Assembly: GCA_037127315.1 (NCBI GenBank)
Contig: JBBBDQ010001684.1
Span: 5,618,775 to 5,682,774, forward strand
Direction of reading: 5' to 3'
Length of the DNA stretch: 64,000 nt
From: Ascarosepion bandense
Lineage: Eukaryota > Mollusca > Cephalopoda > Sepiida > Sepiidae
Shown here: positions 39,001 through 54,020 of the stretch, piece by piece
Layout: each line of letters opens with the position of its first letter
Position numbering within the stretch: the stretch's first letter is position 1
Translations under genes and position numbers: made by a program
The notes under the pieces: generated by a model
Told to the model about the DNA's origin: nothing
The model's database searches: none
Seen by the model: only the letters and a program-made list of their open reading frames with translations

Positions 39001-42000
39001 ATTTTTGTGTAAATTGTTCTTAATTATGAAATTTAGGTTTGGTATATTAGGGTTTTGGTTATATGTAGGAATTTCTAAGACCGGCCATGTTTTTTTTTTT
39101 GTTTTTTTATTGTTCTCTGTCATTCCCTTGCTAACTGGACACATGGCTTAAGTGTGATTCCTCCATCACACTACTGTCTGTTACTGCTTGCTTAAGGTAA
39201 CTTAATCTCTCCAGAACTCTCCAGAACTGTATAGAAGAAACAGAATGAAGATAATTTTTGAAATTTTCTTAACTTTTTCGGTCAGCAAGCCTGCAACTTG
39301 GTGAGTTTAGCCAGTGTGATCTTATTTTTTATTATTTTTTGAATTATTTATTTACTTATTTTTACTTGTATTTTTTATTTTATTTTATTCTTTTTCGGTT
39401 CTTATCTTTTCTGCCTAATTTTTGTGTAAATTGTTCTAATTTATGAAATTTAGGTTTGGTGGCATATTAGGTTTTGGTTATATGTAGAATTCTAAGACCG
39501 GCCATGTTTTTTTTTTTTTTTGCTTTTTTTTATTGTTCTCTGTCATTCCCTTGCTAACTGGACACATGGCTTGGAGGTGATTTCCTCCCCCTCCATCACA
39601 CTACTGTCTGTTACTGTTTGCTTAAGGTAACTTAATCTCTCCAGAACTCTCCAGAACTGTATAGAAGAAACAGAATGAAGATAATTTTTGAAATTTTCTT
39701 AACTTTTTCTGTCAGCAAGCCTGCAACTTGGTGAGTTTAGCCAGTGTGATCTTATTTTTTATTATTTTTTGAATTATTTATTTACTTATTTTTACTTGTA
39801 TTTTTTATTTTATTTTATTCTTTTTCGTTCTTATCTTTTCTGCCTAATTTTGTGTAAATTGTTCTTAATTATGAAATTTAGGTTTGGTATATTAGGGGTT
39901 TTGGTTATATGTAGGAATTCCAAGACCGGCCATGTTTTTTTTTTTGTTTTTTTTTATTGTTCTCTGTCATTCTGCTAACTGGACACATGGCTTGAGGTGA
40001 TTCCTCCATCACAAATTACCGTCTGTTACTGCTTGCTTAAGGTAACTAATCTCCTCCAGAACTCTCCAGAACTGTATAGAAGAAACAGAATGAAGATAAT
40101 TTTTGAAATTTTCTTAACTTTTTTCTGTCAGCAAGCCTGCAACTTGGTGAGTTTAGCCAGTGTGATCTTATTTTTTATTATTTTTTTGAATTATTTATTT
40201 ACTTATTTTTACTTGTATTTTTTTTATTTTATTTTATTCTTTTTCGTTCTTATCTTTTCTGCCTAATTTTTGTGTAAATTGTTCTTAATTATGAAATTTA
40301 GGTTTGGTATATTAGGGTTTTGGTTATATGTAGGAATTCTAAGACCGGCCATGTTTTTTTTTTTGTTTTTTTTTATTGTTCTCTGTCATTCCCTTGCTAA
40401 CTGGACACATGGCTTGGAGGTGATTCCCCTCCATCACACTACTGTCTGTTACTGCTTGCTTAAGGTAACTTAATCTCTCCAGAACTGTATAGAAGAAACA
40501 GAATGAAGATAATTTTTGAAATTTTCTTAACTTTTTTCTGTCAGCAAGCCTGCAACTTGGTGAGTTTAGCCAGTGTGATCTTATTTTTTATTATTTTTTG
40601 AATTATTTATTTACTTATTTTTACTTGTATTTTTTATTTTATTTTTTATTCTTTTTCTGTTCTTTATCTTTCTGCCTAATTTTTGTGTAAATTGTTCTTA
40701 ATTATGAAATTTAGGTTTGGTATATTAGGTTTTGGTTATATGTAGAATTCTAAGACCGGCCATGTTTTTTTTTTTTTTTTTTTTTTTTATTGTTCTCTGT
40801 CATTCCCTTGCTAACTGGACACATGGCTTGGAGGTGATTCCCCCTCCATCACACTACTGTCTGTTACTGCTGTTTAAGGCAACTTAATCTCTCCAGAACT
40901 GTATAGAAGAAACAGAATGAAGATAATTTTTGAAATTTTCTTAACTTTTTTTTCTGTCAGCAAGCCTGCAACTTGGTGAGTTTAGCCAGTGTGATCTTAT
41001 TTTTTATTATTTTTTGAATTATTTATTTACTTATTTTTACTTGTATTTTATTTTATTTTATTCTTTTTCGGTTCTTATCTTTCTGCCTAATTTTTGTGTA
41101 AATTGTTCTTAATTATGAAATTTAGGTTTGGTATATTAGGGTTTTAAGTTATATGTAGGAATTTTGGGTGACCGGCCATGTTTTTTTTTTTTTTTTTGTT
41201 TTTTTTTATTGTTCTCTGTCATTCCCTTGCTAACTGACACATGGCTTGGAGGTGATTCCCCCTCCATCACACTACTGTCTGTTACTGCTTGCTTAAGGTA
41301 ACTTAATCTCTCCAGAACTCTCCAGAACTGTATAGAAGAAACAGAAATACATAATTTTTGAAATTTTCTTAACTTTTTTCTGTCAGCAAGCCTGCAACTT
41401 GGTGAGTTTAGTCAGTGTGATCTTATTTTTTATTATTTTTTGAATTATTTATTTACTTATTTTTACTTGTATTTTTTATTTTATTTTATTCTTTTCGGTT
41501 CTTATCTTTTCTGCCTAATTTTTGTGTAAATTGTTCTTAATTATGAAATTTAGGTTTGGTATATTAGGGTTTTGGTTATATGTAGGAATTCTAAGACCGG
41601 CCATGTTTTTTTTTTGTTTTTTTTTATTGTTCTCTGTCATTCCCTTGCTAACTGGACATGGCTTGGAGGTGATTCCCCCCTCCATCACACTACTGTCTGT
41701 TACTGCTTGCTTAAGGTAACTTAATCTCTCCAGAACTGTATAGAAGAAACAGAATGAAGATAATTCTTGAAATTTTCTTAACTTTTTTCTGTCAGCAAGC
41801 CTGCAACTTGGTGAGTTTAGCCAGTGTGATCTTATTTTTTATTATTTTTTGAATTATTTATTTACTTATTTTTACTTGTATTTTTTATTTTATTTTATTC
41901 TTTTTTCGGTTCTTATCTTTTCTGCCTAATTTTTGTGTAAATTGTTCTTAATTATGAAATTTAGGTTTGGTATATTAGGTTTGGTTATATGTAGGAATTC

Positions 42001-45000
42001 TAAGACCGGCCATGTTTTTTTTTTTTTTTGTTTTTTTTTATTGTTCTCTGTCATTCCCTTGCTAACTGGACACATGGCTTGGAGGTGATTCCCCCTCCAT
42101 CACACTACTGTCTGTTACTGCTTGCTTAAGGTAACTTAATCTCTCCAGAACTCTCCAGAACTGTAGAAGAAACAGAATGAAGATAATTTTTGAATTTTCT
42201 TAACTTTTTTCTGTCACAAGCCTGCAACTTGGTGAGTTTAGCCAGTGTGATCTTATTTTTTATTATTTTTTGAATTATTTATTTACTTATTTTTACTTGT
42301 ATTTTTTATTTTATTTTATTCTTTTTCGGTTCTTATCTTTTCTGCCTAATTTTTGTGTAAATTGTTCTTAATTATGAAATTTTAGGTTTGGTATATTAGG
42401 TTTTGGTTATATGTAGGAATTCTAAGACCGGCCATGTTTTTTTTTTTTTGTTTTTTTTTATTGTTCTCTGTCATTCCCTTGCTAACTGGACACATGGCTT
42501 GGAGGTGATTCCCCTCCATCACACTACTGTCTGTTACTGCTTGCTTAAGGTAACTTAATCTCTCCAGAACTCTCCAGAACTGTATAGAAGAAACAGAATG
42601 AAGATAATTTTTGAAATTTTCTTAACTTTTTTCTGTCAGCAAGCCTGCAACTTGGTGAGTTTAGCCAGTGTGATCTTATTTTTTATTATTTTTTGAATTA
42701 TTTATTTACTTATTTTTACTTGTATTTTTTATTTTATTTTATTCTTTTTCGGTTCTTATCTTTTCTGCCTAATTTTTGTGTAAATTGTTCTTAATTATGA
42801 AATTTAGGTTTGGTATAATAGGGTTTTGGTTATATGTAGGAATTCTAAGACCGGCCATGTTTTTTTTTTTTTTGTTTTTTTGCTTGTTCTCTGTCATTCC
42901 CTTGCTAACTGGACACATGGCTTGAGATTCTCCTCCATCACACTACTGTCTGTTACTGCTTGCTTAAGGAATTTAATCTCTCCAGAACTCTCCAGAACTG
43001 TATAGAAGAAACAGAATGAAGATAATTTTTGAAATTTTCTTAACTTTTTCTGTCAGCAAGCCTGCAACTTGGTGAGTTTAGCCAGTGTGATCTTATTTTT
43101 TATTATTTTTTGAATTATTTATTTACTTATTTTTACTTGTATTTTTTATTTTATTTTATTCTTTTTCGGTTCTTATCTTTTTCTGCCTAATTTTTGTGTA
43201 AATTGTTCTTAATTATGAAATTTAGGTTTGGTATATTAGGGTTTTGGTTATATGTAGGAATTCTAAGACCGGCCATGTTTTTTTTTTGTTTTTTTTTATT
43301 GTTCTCTGTCATTCCCTTGCTAACTGGACACATGGCTTGGAGGTGATTCCCCCTCCATCACACTACTGTCTGTTACTGCTGCTTAAGGTAACTTAATCTC
43401 TCCTAGAACTGTATAGAAGAAACAGAATGAAGATACCTCTTGAAATTTTCTTTAACTTTTTTCTGTCAGCAAGCCTGCAACTTGGTGAGTTTAGCCAGTG
43501 TGATCTTATTTTTATTATTTTTGGAATTATTTATTTACTTATTTTTACTTGTATTTTTTATTTTTATTTTATTCTTTTTCGGTTCTTATCTTTTCTGCCT
43601 AATTTTTGTGTAAATTGTTCTTAATTATGAATTTAGGTTTGGTATATTAGGGTTTTGGTTATATGTAGGAATTCTAAGACCGGCCATGTTTTTTTTTTGT
43701 TTTTTTTATTGTTCTCTGTCATTCCCTTGCTAACTGGACACATGGCTTGGAGGTGATCTCCTCTCCATCACACTACTGTCTGTTACTGCTTGCTTAAGGT
43801 AACTTAATCTCTCCAGAACTCTCCAGAACTGTATAGAAGAAACAGAATGAAGATAATTTTTGAAATTTTCTTAACTTTTTTCTGTCAGCAAGCCTGCAAC
43901 TTGGTGAGTTTAGCCAGTGTGATCTTATTTTTTATTATTTTTTGAATTATTTATTTACTTATTTTTACTTGTATTTTTTATTTTATTTTATTCTTTTTCG
44001 AAGTTCTTATCTTTTCTGCCTAATTTTTGTGTAAATTGTTCTTAAATTATGAAATTTAGGTTTGGTATATTAGGTTTTGGTTATATGGTAACTTCCAAGA
44101 CCGGCCATGTTTTTTTTTGTTTTTTTTATTGTTCTCTGTCATTCTGTTAACTGACACATGGCTTGAGTGTGATTCCCCTCCATCACACTACTGTCTGTTA
44201 CTGCTTGCTTAAGGTAACTTAATCTCTCCAGAACTGTATAGAAGAAACAGAATGAAGATAATTTCTTGAAATTTTCTTAACTTTTTTCTGTCAGCAAGCC
44301 TGCAACTTGGTGAGTTTAGCCAGTGTGATCTGCTTTTTATTATTTTTTAATTATTTATTTACTTATTTTTACTTGTATTTTTTATTTTATTTTATTCTTT
44401 TTCGGTTCTTATCTTTTCTGCCTTAATTTTGTGTAAATTGTTCTTAATTATGAAATTTAGGTTTGGTATATTAGGGTTTTGGTTATATGTAGGAATTCTA
44501 AGACCGGCCATGTTTTTTTTTTTTGTTTTTTTTTATTGTTCTCTGTCATTCCCTTGCTAACTGGACACAGCTATTTTGGAGGTGATTCTCTCTCTCCATC
44601 ACACTACTGTCTGTTACTGCTTGCTTAAGGTAACTTAATCTCTCCAGAACTCTCCAGAACTGTATAGAAGAAACAGAATGAAGATAATTTTTGAAATTTT
44701 CTTAACTTTTTCTGTCAGCAAGCCTGCAACTTGTGAGTTTAGCCAGTGTGATCTATTTTTTATTATTTTGAATTATTTATTTACTTATTTTTACTTGTAT
44801 TTTTTATTTTATTTTATTCTTTTTCGGTTCTTATCTTTTCTGCCTAATTTTTTGTGTAAATTGTTCTTAATTATGAAATTTAGGTTTGGTATATTAGGGT
44901 TTTGGTTATATGTAGGAATTCTAAGACCGGCCATGTTTTTTTTTTGTTTTTTTTTATTGTTCTCAGTTTCTATTCCCTTGCTAACTGACACATGGCTTGA

Positions 45001-48000
45001 GGTGATTCTCCATCACACTACTGTCTGTTACTGCTTGCTTAAGGTAACTTAATCTCTCCAGAACTGTATAGAAGAAACAGAATGAAGATAATTTTTGAAA
45101 TTTTCTTAACTTTTTTCTGTCAGCAAGCCTGCAACTTGGTGAGTTTAGCCAGTGTGATCTTATTTTTTATTATTTTTTGAATTATTTATTTACTTATTTT
45201 TACTTCTGTATTTTTTATTTTATTTTATTCTTTTTCGGTTCTTCCCTATCTTTTCTGCCTAATTTTTGTGTAAATTGTTCTTAATTATGAAATTTAGGTT
45301 TGGTATATTAGGTTTTGGTTATATGTGGTGAATTCTAAGACCGGCCATGTTTTTTTTTTTTGTTTTTTTTTATTGTTCTCTGTCATTCCCTTGCTAACTG
45401 GACATGGCTTGGAGGTGATTCCCCTCCATCACACTACTGTCTGTTACTGCTTGCTTAAGGTAACTTAATCTCTCCAGAACTGTATAGAAGAAACAGAATG
45501 AAGATAATTTTTAAATTTTCTTAACTTTTTCTTGTCAGCAAGCCTGCAACTTGGTGAGTTTAGCCAGTGTGATCTTATTTTATTATTTTTGAATTATTTA
45601 TTTACTTATTTTTACTTGTATTTTTTATTTTATTTTATTCTTTTTCGGTTCTTATCTTTTCTGCCTAATTTTTGTGTAAATTGTTCTTAATTATGAAATT
45701 TAGGTTTGGTATATTAGGGTTTTGTTATATGTAGGAATTCTAAGACCGCCATGTTTTTTTTTTTTGTTTTTTTTTATTGTTCTCTGTCATTCCCTTGCTA
45801 ACTGGACACATGGCTTGGAGGTGATTCCCCTCCTCCATCACACTACTGTTCGTTACTGCTTGCTTAAGGTAACTTAATCTCTCCAGAACTCTCCAGAACT
45901 GTATAGAAGAAACAGAATGAAGATAATTTTTGAAATTTTCTTAACTTTTTTCTGTCAGCAAGCCTGCAACTTGGTGAGTTTAGCCAGTGTGATCTTATTT
46001 TTATTATTTTTTGAATTATTTATTTACTTATTTTTACTTGTATTTTTTATTTTATTTTATTCTTTTTTCGGTTCTTATCTTTTCTGCCTAATTTTGTGTA
46101 AATTGTTCTTAATTATGAAATTTAGGTTTGGTATATTAGGGTTTTGCTATATGTAGGAATTCTAAGACCGGCCATGTTTTTTTTTTTTTGTTTTTTTTTT
46201 TATTGTTCTCTGTCATTCCCTTGCTAACTGACACATGGCTTGGAGGTGATTCCCCTCTCTCCATCACACTACTGTCTGTTACTGCTTGCTTAAGGTAACT
46301 TAATCTCTCCAGAACTGTATAGAAGAAACAGAATGAAGATAATTTTTGAAATTTTTCTTAACTTTTTTCTGTCAGCAAGCCTGCAACTTGGTGAGTTTAG
46401 CCAGTGTGATCTTATTTTATTATTTTTTGAATTATTTATTTACTTATTTTTACTTGTATTTTTTATTTTATTTTATTCTTTTTTCGGTTCTTATCTTTTC
46501 TGCCTAATTTTTGTGTAAATTGTTCTTAATTATGAAATTTAGGTTTGGTATATTAGGTTTTGGTTATATGTAGGAATTCTAAGACCGGCCATGTTTTTTT
46601 TTTTTGTTTTTTTTTATTGTTCTCTGTCATTCCCTTGCTAACTGGACACATGGCTTGGAGGTGATTCCCCCTCCATCACACTACTGTCTGTTACTGCTTG
46701 CTTAAGGTAACTTAATCTCTCCAGAACTGTATAGAAGAAACAGAATGAAGATAATTTTGAAATTTTCTTAACTTTTTCTGTCAGCAAGCCTGCAACTTGG
46801 TGAGTTTAGCCAGTGTGATCTTATTTTTTATTATTTTTTGAATTATTTATTTACTTATTTTTACTTGTATTTTTTATTTTATTTTTATTCTTTTTCGGTT
46901 CTTATCTTTTCTGCCTAATTTTTGTGTAAATTGTTCTTAATTATGAAATTTAGGTTTGCATATTAGGGTTTTGGTTATATGGTGGAATTCTAAGACCGGC
47001 CATGTTTTTTTTTTTGTTTTTTTTTATTGTTCTCTGTCATTCCCTTGCTAACTGGACACATGGCTTGAGGTGATTCCCCCCTCCATCACACTACTGTCTG
47101 TTACTGCTTGCTTAAGGTAACTTAATCTCTCCAGAACTCTCCAGAACTGTATAGAAGAAACAGAATGAAGATAATTTTTGAAATTTTCTTAACTTTTTCT
47201 TGGTCAGCAAGCCTGCAACTTGGTGAGTTTAGCCAGTGTGGATCTTATTTTTTATTATTTTTTGAATTATTTATTTACTTATTTTTACTTGTATTTTTTA
47301 TTTTATTTTATTCTTTTTCGGTTCTTATCTTTTCTGCCTAATTTTTGTGTAAATTGTTCTTAATTATGAAATTTAGGTTTGGTATATTAGGGTTTTGGTT
47401 ATATGTAGGAATTCTAAGACGCCATGTTTTTTTTTTGTTTTTTTTTATTGTTCTCTGTCATTCCCTTGCTAACTGACACATGGCTTGAGGTGTTCCCCCT
47501 CCATCACACTACTGTCTGCTACTGCTTGCTTAAGGTAACTTAATCTCTCCAGAACTCTCCAGAACTGTATAGAAGAAACAGAATGAAGATAATTTCTGAA
47601 ATTTTCTTAACTTTTTCTGTCAGCAAGCCTGCAACTTGGTGAGTTTAGCCAGTGTGATCTTATTTTTTTATTATTTTTTGAATTATTTATTTACTTATTT
47701 TTACTTGTATTTTTTATTTTATTTTATTCTTTTTCGGTTCTTATCTTTCTCGTCTAATTTTTGTGTGTAAATTGTTCTTAATTGCGAAATTTAGGTTTGG
47801 TATATTAGGGTTTGCTATATGTAGGAATTCTAAGACCGGCCATGTTTTTTTTTTTTGTTTTTTTTTATTGTTCTCTGTCATTCCCTTGCTAACTTGACAC
47901 ATGGCTTGGAGGTGATTCCCCCTCCATCACACTACTGTCTGTTACTGCTTGCTTAAGGTAACTTAATCTCTCCAGAACTCTCCTAGAACTGTATAGAAGA

Positions 48001-50639
48001 AACAGAATGAAGATAATTTTTGAAATTTTCTTAACTTTTTTCTGTCAGCAAGCCTGCAACTTGGTGAGTTTAGCCAGTGTGATCTTATTTTTTTATTATT
48101 TTTTGGAATTATTTATTTACTTATTTTTACTTGTATTTTTTATTTTATTTTATTCTTTTTCGGTTCTTATCTTTCTGCCTAATTTTTGTGTAAATTGTTC
48201 TTAATTATGAAATTTAGGTTTGGTATATTAGGGTTTTGCTTATATGTAGGAATTCTAAGACCGGCCATGTTTTTTTTTTTGTTTTTTTTATTGTTCTCTG
48301 TCATTCCCTTGCTAACTGGACACATGGCTTGAGGTGATTCCCCTCCATCACACTACTGTCTGTTACTGCTTGCTTAAGGTAACTTAATCTCTCCAGAACT
48401 CTCCAGAACTGTATAGAAGAAACAGAATGAAGATAATTTCTGAAACTTTTTTAACTTTTTTCTGTCAGCAAGCCTGCAACTTGGTGAGTTTAGCCAGTGT
48501 GATCTTATTTTTTATTATTTTTTGAATTATTTATTTACTTATTTTTACTTGTATTTTTTATTTTATTTTATTCTTTTTCGGTTCTTATCTTTTCTGCCTA
48601 ATTTTTGTGTAAATTGTTCTTAATTATGAAATTTAGGTTTTATATTAGGGTTTTGGTTATATGGTGGAATTCTAAGACCGGCCATGTTTTTTTTTGTTTT
48701 TTTTTATTGTTTCGTCATTCCCTTGCTAACTGGACACATGGCTTGGAGGTGATTCCCCCCTCCATCACACTACTGTCTGTTACTGCTTGCTTAAGGTAAA
48801 CTTAATCTCTCCAGAACTCTCCAGAACTGTATAGAAGAAACAGAATGAAGATAATTTTTGAAATTTTCTTAACTTTTTTCTGTCACAAGCCTGCAACTTG
48901 GTGAGTTTAATAGTGTGATCTTATTTTTTATTATTTTTTTAATTATTTATTTACTTATTTTTACTTGTATTTTTTATTTTATTTTATTCTTTTTCGGTTC
49001 TTATCTTTTCTGCCTAATTCTTTTGTGTAAATTGTTCTTAATTATGAAATTTAGGTTTGGTATATTAGGGTTTTGGTTATATGTAGGAATTCTAAGACCT
49101 GGCCATGTTTTTTTTTTGTTTTTTTTTATTGCCTTCTGTCAGCCTCAATCTCTGGACACATGGCTTGGAGGTGATTCCCCCCCTCCATCACACTACTGTC
49201 TGTTACTGTTTGCTTAAGGTAACTTAATCTCTCCAGAACTGTATAGAAGAACATAACGAAGATAATTTTTGAAATTTTCTTAACTTTTTCTTGTCAGCAA
49301 GCCTGCAACTTGGTGAGTTTAGCCAGTGTGATCTTATTTTTTATTATTTTTTTGAATTATTTATTTACTTATTTTTACTTGTATTTTTTATTTTATTTTA
49401 TTCTTTTTCGGTTCTTATCTTTTCTGCCTAATTTTTTGTGTAAATTATTCTTAATGGTGAAATTTAGGTTTGGTATATTAGGGTTTTGAAGTTATATGTA
49501 GAATTTTAAGACCGGCCATGTTTTTTTTTTTTTTTTTTTTTTATTGTTCTCTGTCATTCCCTTGCTAACTGGACACATGGCTTGGAGGCATTCCTCCATC
49601 ACACTACTGTCTGTTACTGCTTGCTTAAGGTAACTTAATCTCTCCAGAACTCTCCAGAACTGTATAGAAGAAACAGAATGAAGATAATTTTTGAAATTTT
49701 CTTAACTTTTCTGTCAGCAAGCCTGCAACTTGGTGAGTTTAGCCAGTGTGATCTTATTTTTTTATTATTTTTTGAATTATTTATTTACTTATTTTTACTT
49801 GTATTTTTTATTTTATTTTATTCTTTTTCGGTTCTTTATCTTTTCTGCCTAATTTTTGTGTAAATTGTTCTTAATTATGAAATTTAGGTTTGGTATATTA
49901 GTTTTGGTTATATGTAGGAATTCTAAGACCGGCCATGTTTTTTTTTTGTTTTTTTTTTTTATTGTTCTCTGTCATTCCCTTGCTAACTGGACACATGGCT
50001 TGGAGGTGATTCCCCCTCCATCACACTACTGTCTGTTACTGCTTGCTTAAGGTAACTTAATCTCTCCAGAAAATCAGAACTGTATAGAAGAAACAGAATG
50101 AAGATAATTTCTGAAATTTTCTTAACTTTTTCTGTCAGGCAGCCTGCAACTTGGTGAGTTTAGCCAGTGTGATCTTATTTTTTATTATTTTTTGAATTAT
50201 TTATTTACTTATTTTTACTTGTATTTTTTATTTTATTTTATTCTTTTCTGTTCTTATCTTTTCTGCCTAATTTTGTGTAAATTGTTCTTAATTATGAAAT
50301 TTTAGGTTTGGTATATTAGGGTTTTGGTTATATGTAGGAATTCTAAGATCCTGGCTATGTTTTTTTTTTTTTGTTTTTTTTTATTGTTCTCTGTCATTCC
50401 CTTGCTAACTGGACACATGGCTTGGAGGTGATTCCTCCATCACACTACTGTCTGTTACTGCTTGCTTAAGGTAACTTAATCTCTCCAGAACTCTCCAGAA
50501 CTGTATAGAAGAAACAGAATGAAGATAATTTTTGAAATTTTCTTAACTTTTTCTGTCAGCAAGCCTGCAACTTGGTGAGTTTAGCCAGTGTGATCTTATT
50601 TTATTATTTTTTGAATTATTTATTTACTTATTTTTACTT

Positions 50640-50680
50640 GTATTTTTTTATTGTTTCATTCCTCTGGTTTTATCTTTTCT
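50640..50680 (+). repeat. B monomer with altered T/A block
   Basis: The usual TTTTATTTTATTCTTTTTCGG is replaced by a stretch reading TTGTTTCATTCCTCTGG before TTTTATC. The CpG of this block is lost in this copy. Confidence 0.55.
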
Positions 50681-53600
50681 GCCTAATTTTTGTGTAAATT
50701 GTTCTTAATTGGTGAAATTTAGGTTTGGTATATTAGGGTTTTGGTTATATGTAGGAATTCTAAGACCGGCCATGTTTTTTTTTTTTTGTTTTTTTTTTTA
50801 TTGTTCTCTGTCATTCCCCTTGCTAACTGACACATGGCTTGAGGTGATTCCCTCCATCACACTACTGTCTGTTACTGCTTGCTTAAGGTAACTTAATCTC
50901 TCCAGAACTCTCCAGAACTGTATAGAAGAAACAGAATGAAGATACTCTGAAATTTTCTTAACTTTTTTCTGTCAGCAAGCCTGCAACTTGGTGAGTTTAG
51001 CCAGTGTGATCTTATTTTTTATTATTTTTTGAATTATTTATTTACTTATTTTTACTTGTATTTTTTATTTTATTTTATTCTTCGGTTCTTATCTTTTCTG
51101 CCTAATTTTTTGTGTAAATTGTTCTTAATTATGAAATTTAGGTTTGGTATATTAGGTTTTGGTTATATGTAGGAATTCTAAGACCGGCCATGTTTTTTTT
51201 TTGTTTTTTTTTTTATTGTTCTCTGTCATTCCCTTGCTAACTGACACATGGCTTGGAGGTGATTCCCCTCCATCACACTACTGTCTGTTACTGCTTGCTT
51301 AAGGTAACTTAATCTCTCCAGAACTCTCCAGAATCAGTAGAAGAAACAGAATGAAGATAATTTTTGAAATTTTCTTAACTTTTTTCTGTCAGCAAGCCTG
51401 CAACTTGGGTGAGTTTAGCCAGTGTGATCTTATTTTTTATTATTTTTTTAATTATTTATTTACTTATTTTTACTTGTATTTTTTATTTTATTTTATTCTT
51501 TTCTTTGTTCTTATCTTTTCTGCCTAATTTTTGTGTAAATTGTTCTTAATTATGAAATTTAGGTTTGGTATATTAGGTTTTGGTTATATGAGAATTCTAA
51601 GACCTGGCTAAGGTTTTTTTTGTTTTTTTATTGTTCTCTGTCATTCCCTTGCTAACTGGACACATGGCTTGGAGGTGATTCCCCCCTCCATCACACTACT
51701 GCCTTGTTACTGCCACATGTAACTTAATCTCTCCAGAACTCTCCAGAACTGTATAGAAGAAACAGAATGAAGATAATTTTTGAAATTTTCTTAACTTTTT
51801 TCTGTCAGCAAGCCTGCAACTTGGTGAGTTTAGCCAGTGTGATCTTATTTTTTATTATTTTTTGAATTATTTATTTACATTTATTTTTACTTGTATTTTT
51901 TATTTTATTTTATTCTTTTCTTGCTCTTATCTTTTCTGCCTAATTTTTGTGTAAATTGTTCTTAATTATGAAATTTAGGTTTGGTATATTAGGTTTTGAT
52001 ATATGTAGGAATTCTAAGACCGGCCATGTTTTTTTTTTTTTTTGTTTTTTTTGTCATTCTCTGTCATTCCTTGCTAACTGGACACATGGCTTGGAGGTGA
52101 TTCCCCTCCATCACACTACTGTCTGTTACTGCTTGCTTAAGGTAACTTAATCTCTCCAGAACTCTCCAGAACTGCATAGAAGAAACAGAATGAAGACATT
52201 TTTGAAATTTTCTTAACTTTTTCTGTCAGCAAGCCTGCAAATTTGGTGAGTTTAGGCCAGTGTGATCTTTATTTTTTATTATTTTTTGAATTATTTATTT
52301 ACTTATTTTTACTTGTATTTTTTATTTTATTTTATTCTTTTTCGGTTCTTATTTCTCCTTTTCTGCCTAATTTTTGTGTAAATTGTTCTTAATTATGAAA
52401 TTTAGGTTTATATATTAGGGTTTTGGTTATATGTAGGAATTCTAAGACCGGCCATGTTTTTTTTTTTGTTTTTTTTTATTGTTCTCTGTCATTCCCTTGG
52501 TTAACTGACACATGGCTTGAGGTGATTCCCCTCCATCACACACTACTGTCTGTTACTGCTTGCTTAAGGTACTTAATCTCTCCAGAACTGTATAGAAGAA
52601 ACAGAATGAAGATAATTTTTAAATTCTTTCAATTTTTTTTTCTGTCAGCAAGCCTGCAACTTGGTGAGTTTAGGTCAGTGATCTTATTTTTTTATTATTT
52701 TTTGAATTATTTATTTACTTATTTTTTTATTTATTTTTTATTTTATTTTATTCTTTTTCGGTTCTTATCTTTTCTGCCTAATTTTTTGTGTAAATTGTTC
52801 TTAATTATGAAATTTAGGTTTGGTATATTAGGTTTTGGTTATATGTAGGAATTCTAAGACCGGCCATGTTTTTTTTTTTTTTTTGTTTTTTTTTATTGTT
52901 CTCTGTCATTCCCTTGCTAACTGGACACATGGTTTGGAGGTGATTCCCCCTCCATCACACTACTGTCTGTTACTGCTTGCTTAAGGTAACTTAATCTCTC
53001 CAGAACTCTCCAGAACTGTATAGAAGAAACAGAATGAAGATAATTTTTGAAATTTTCTTAACTTTTTTCTGTCAGCAAGCCTGCAACTTGGTGAGTTTAG
53101 CCAGTGTGATCTTATTTTTTATTATTTTTTGAATTATTTATTTACTTATTTTTACTTGTATTTTTTATTTTATTTTATTCTTTTTCGGTTCTTATCTTTT
53201 CTGCCTAATTTTTGTGTAAATTGTTCTTAATTATGAAATTTAGGTTTGGTATATTAGGGTTTTGGTTATATGTAGGAATTCTAAGACCGGCCATGTTTTT
53301 TTTTTTTGTTTTTTTATTGTTCTCTGTCATTCCCTTGGTTAACTGACACATGGCTTGGAGGATCTCTCTCTCCCATCACACTACTGTCTGTTACTGCTTG
53401 CTTAAGGTAACTTAATCTCTCCAGAACTGTGAGAATAGAAACAGAATGAAGATAATTTTTGAAATTTTCTTAACTTTTTTCTGTCAGCAAGCCTGCAACT
53501 TGGTGAGTTTAGCCAGTGTGATCTTATTTTTTATTATTTTTTAATTATTTATTTACTTATTTTTACTTGTATTTTTTATTTTATTTTATTCTTTTCTTTG

Positions 53601-53989
53601 GTTCTTATCTTTTTCTGCCTAATTTTGTGTAAATTGTTCTTAATTATGAAATTTAGGTTTGGTATATTAGGTTTTGGTTATATGTAGGAATTCTAAGACC
53701 GGCCATGTTTTTTTTTTTTTTTTGTTTTTTTTTATTGTTCTCTGTCATTCCCTTGCTAACTGGACATGGTTTGGAGGGACCTTCTCCATCACACTACTGT
53801 TCACATTGCTTGCTTAAGGTAACTTAATCTCTCCAGAACTCTCCAGAACTGTATAGAAGAACAGAATGAAGATAATTTTTGAAATTTTCTTAACTTTTTC
53901 TGTCACAAGCCTGCAACTTGGTGAGTTTAGCCAGTGTGATCTTATTTTTATTATTTTTTGAATTATTTATTTACTTATTTTTTACTTGT

Positions 53990-54020
53990 ATTTTTTATTT
54001 TATTTTTATCTTTTCTGCCT
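53990..54020 (+). repeat. B monomer lacking the TTCGGTTC segment
   Basis: TATTTTTATCTTTTCTGCC joins the T/A block directly to TCTTTTCTGCC, removing the segment of roughly 15 bases containing TTCGGTTC. Spacing to the neighbouring core is correspondingly short (about 399 bp on the left side). Confidence 0.6.

Noticed and set aside
52423..52848. The longest open frame inside the 414-bp array (141 codons), and dozens of similar 60-127-codon frames at monomer spacing
   Set aside because: They are T-rich, Phe/Leu-rich translations of the repeat, depend on local indels, and change frame between adjacent copies. Most open at TTG or GTG rather than ATG. No domain or conservation pattern suggests selection.
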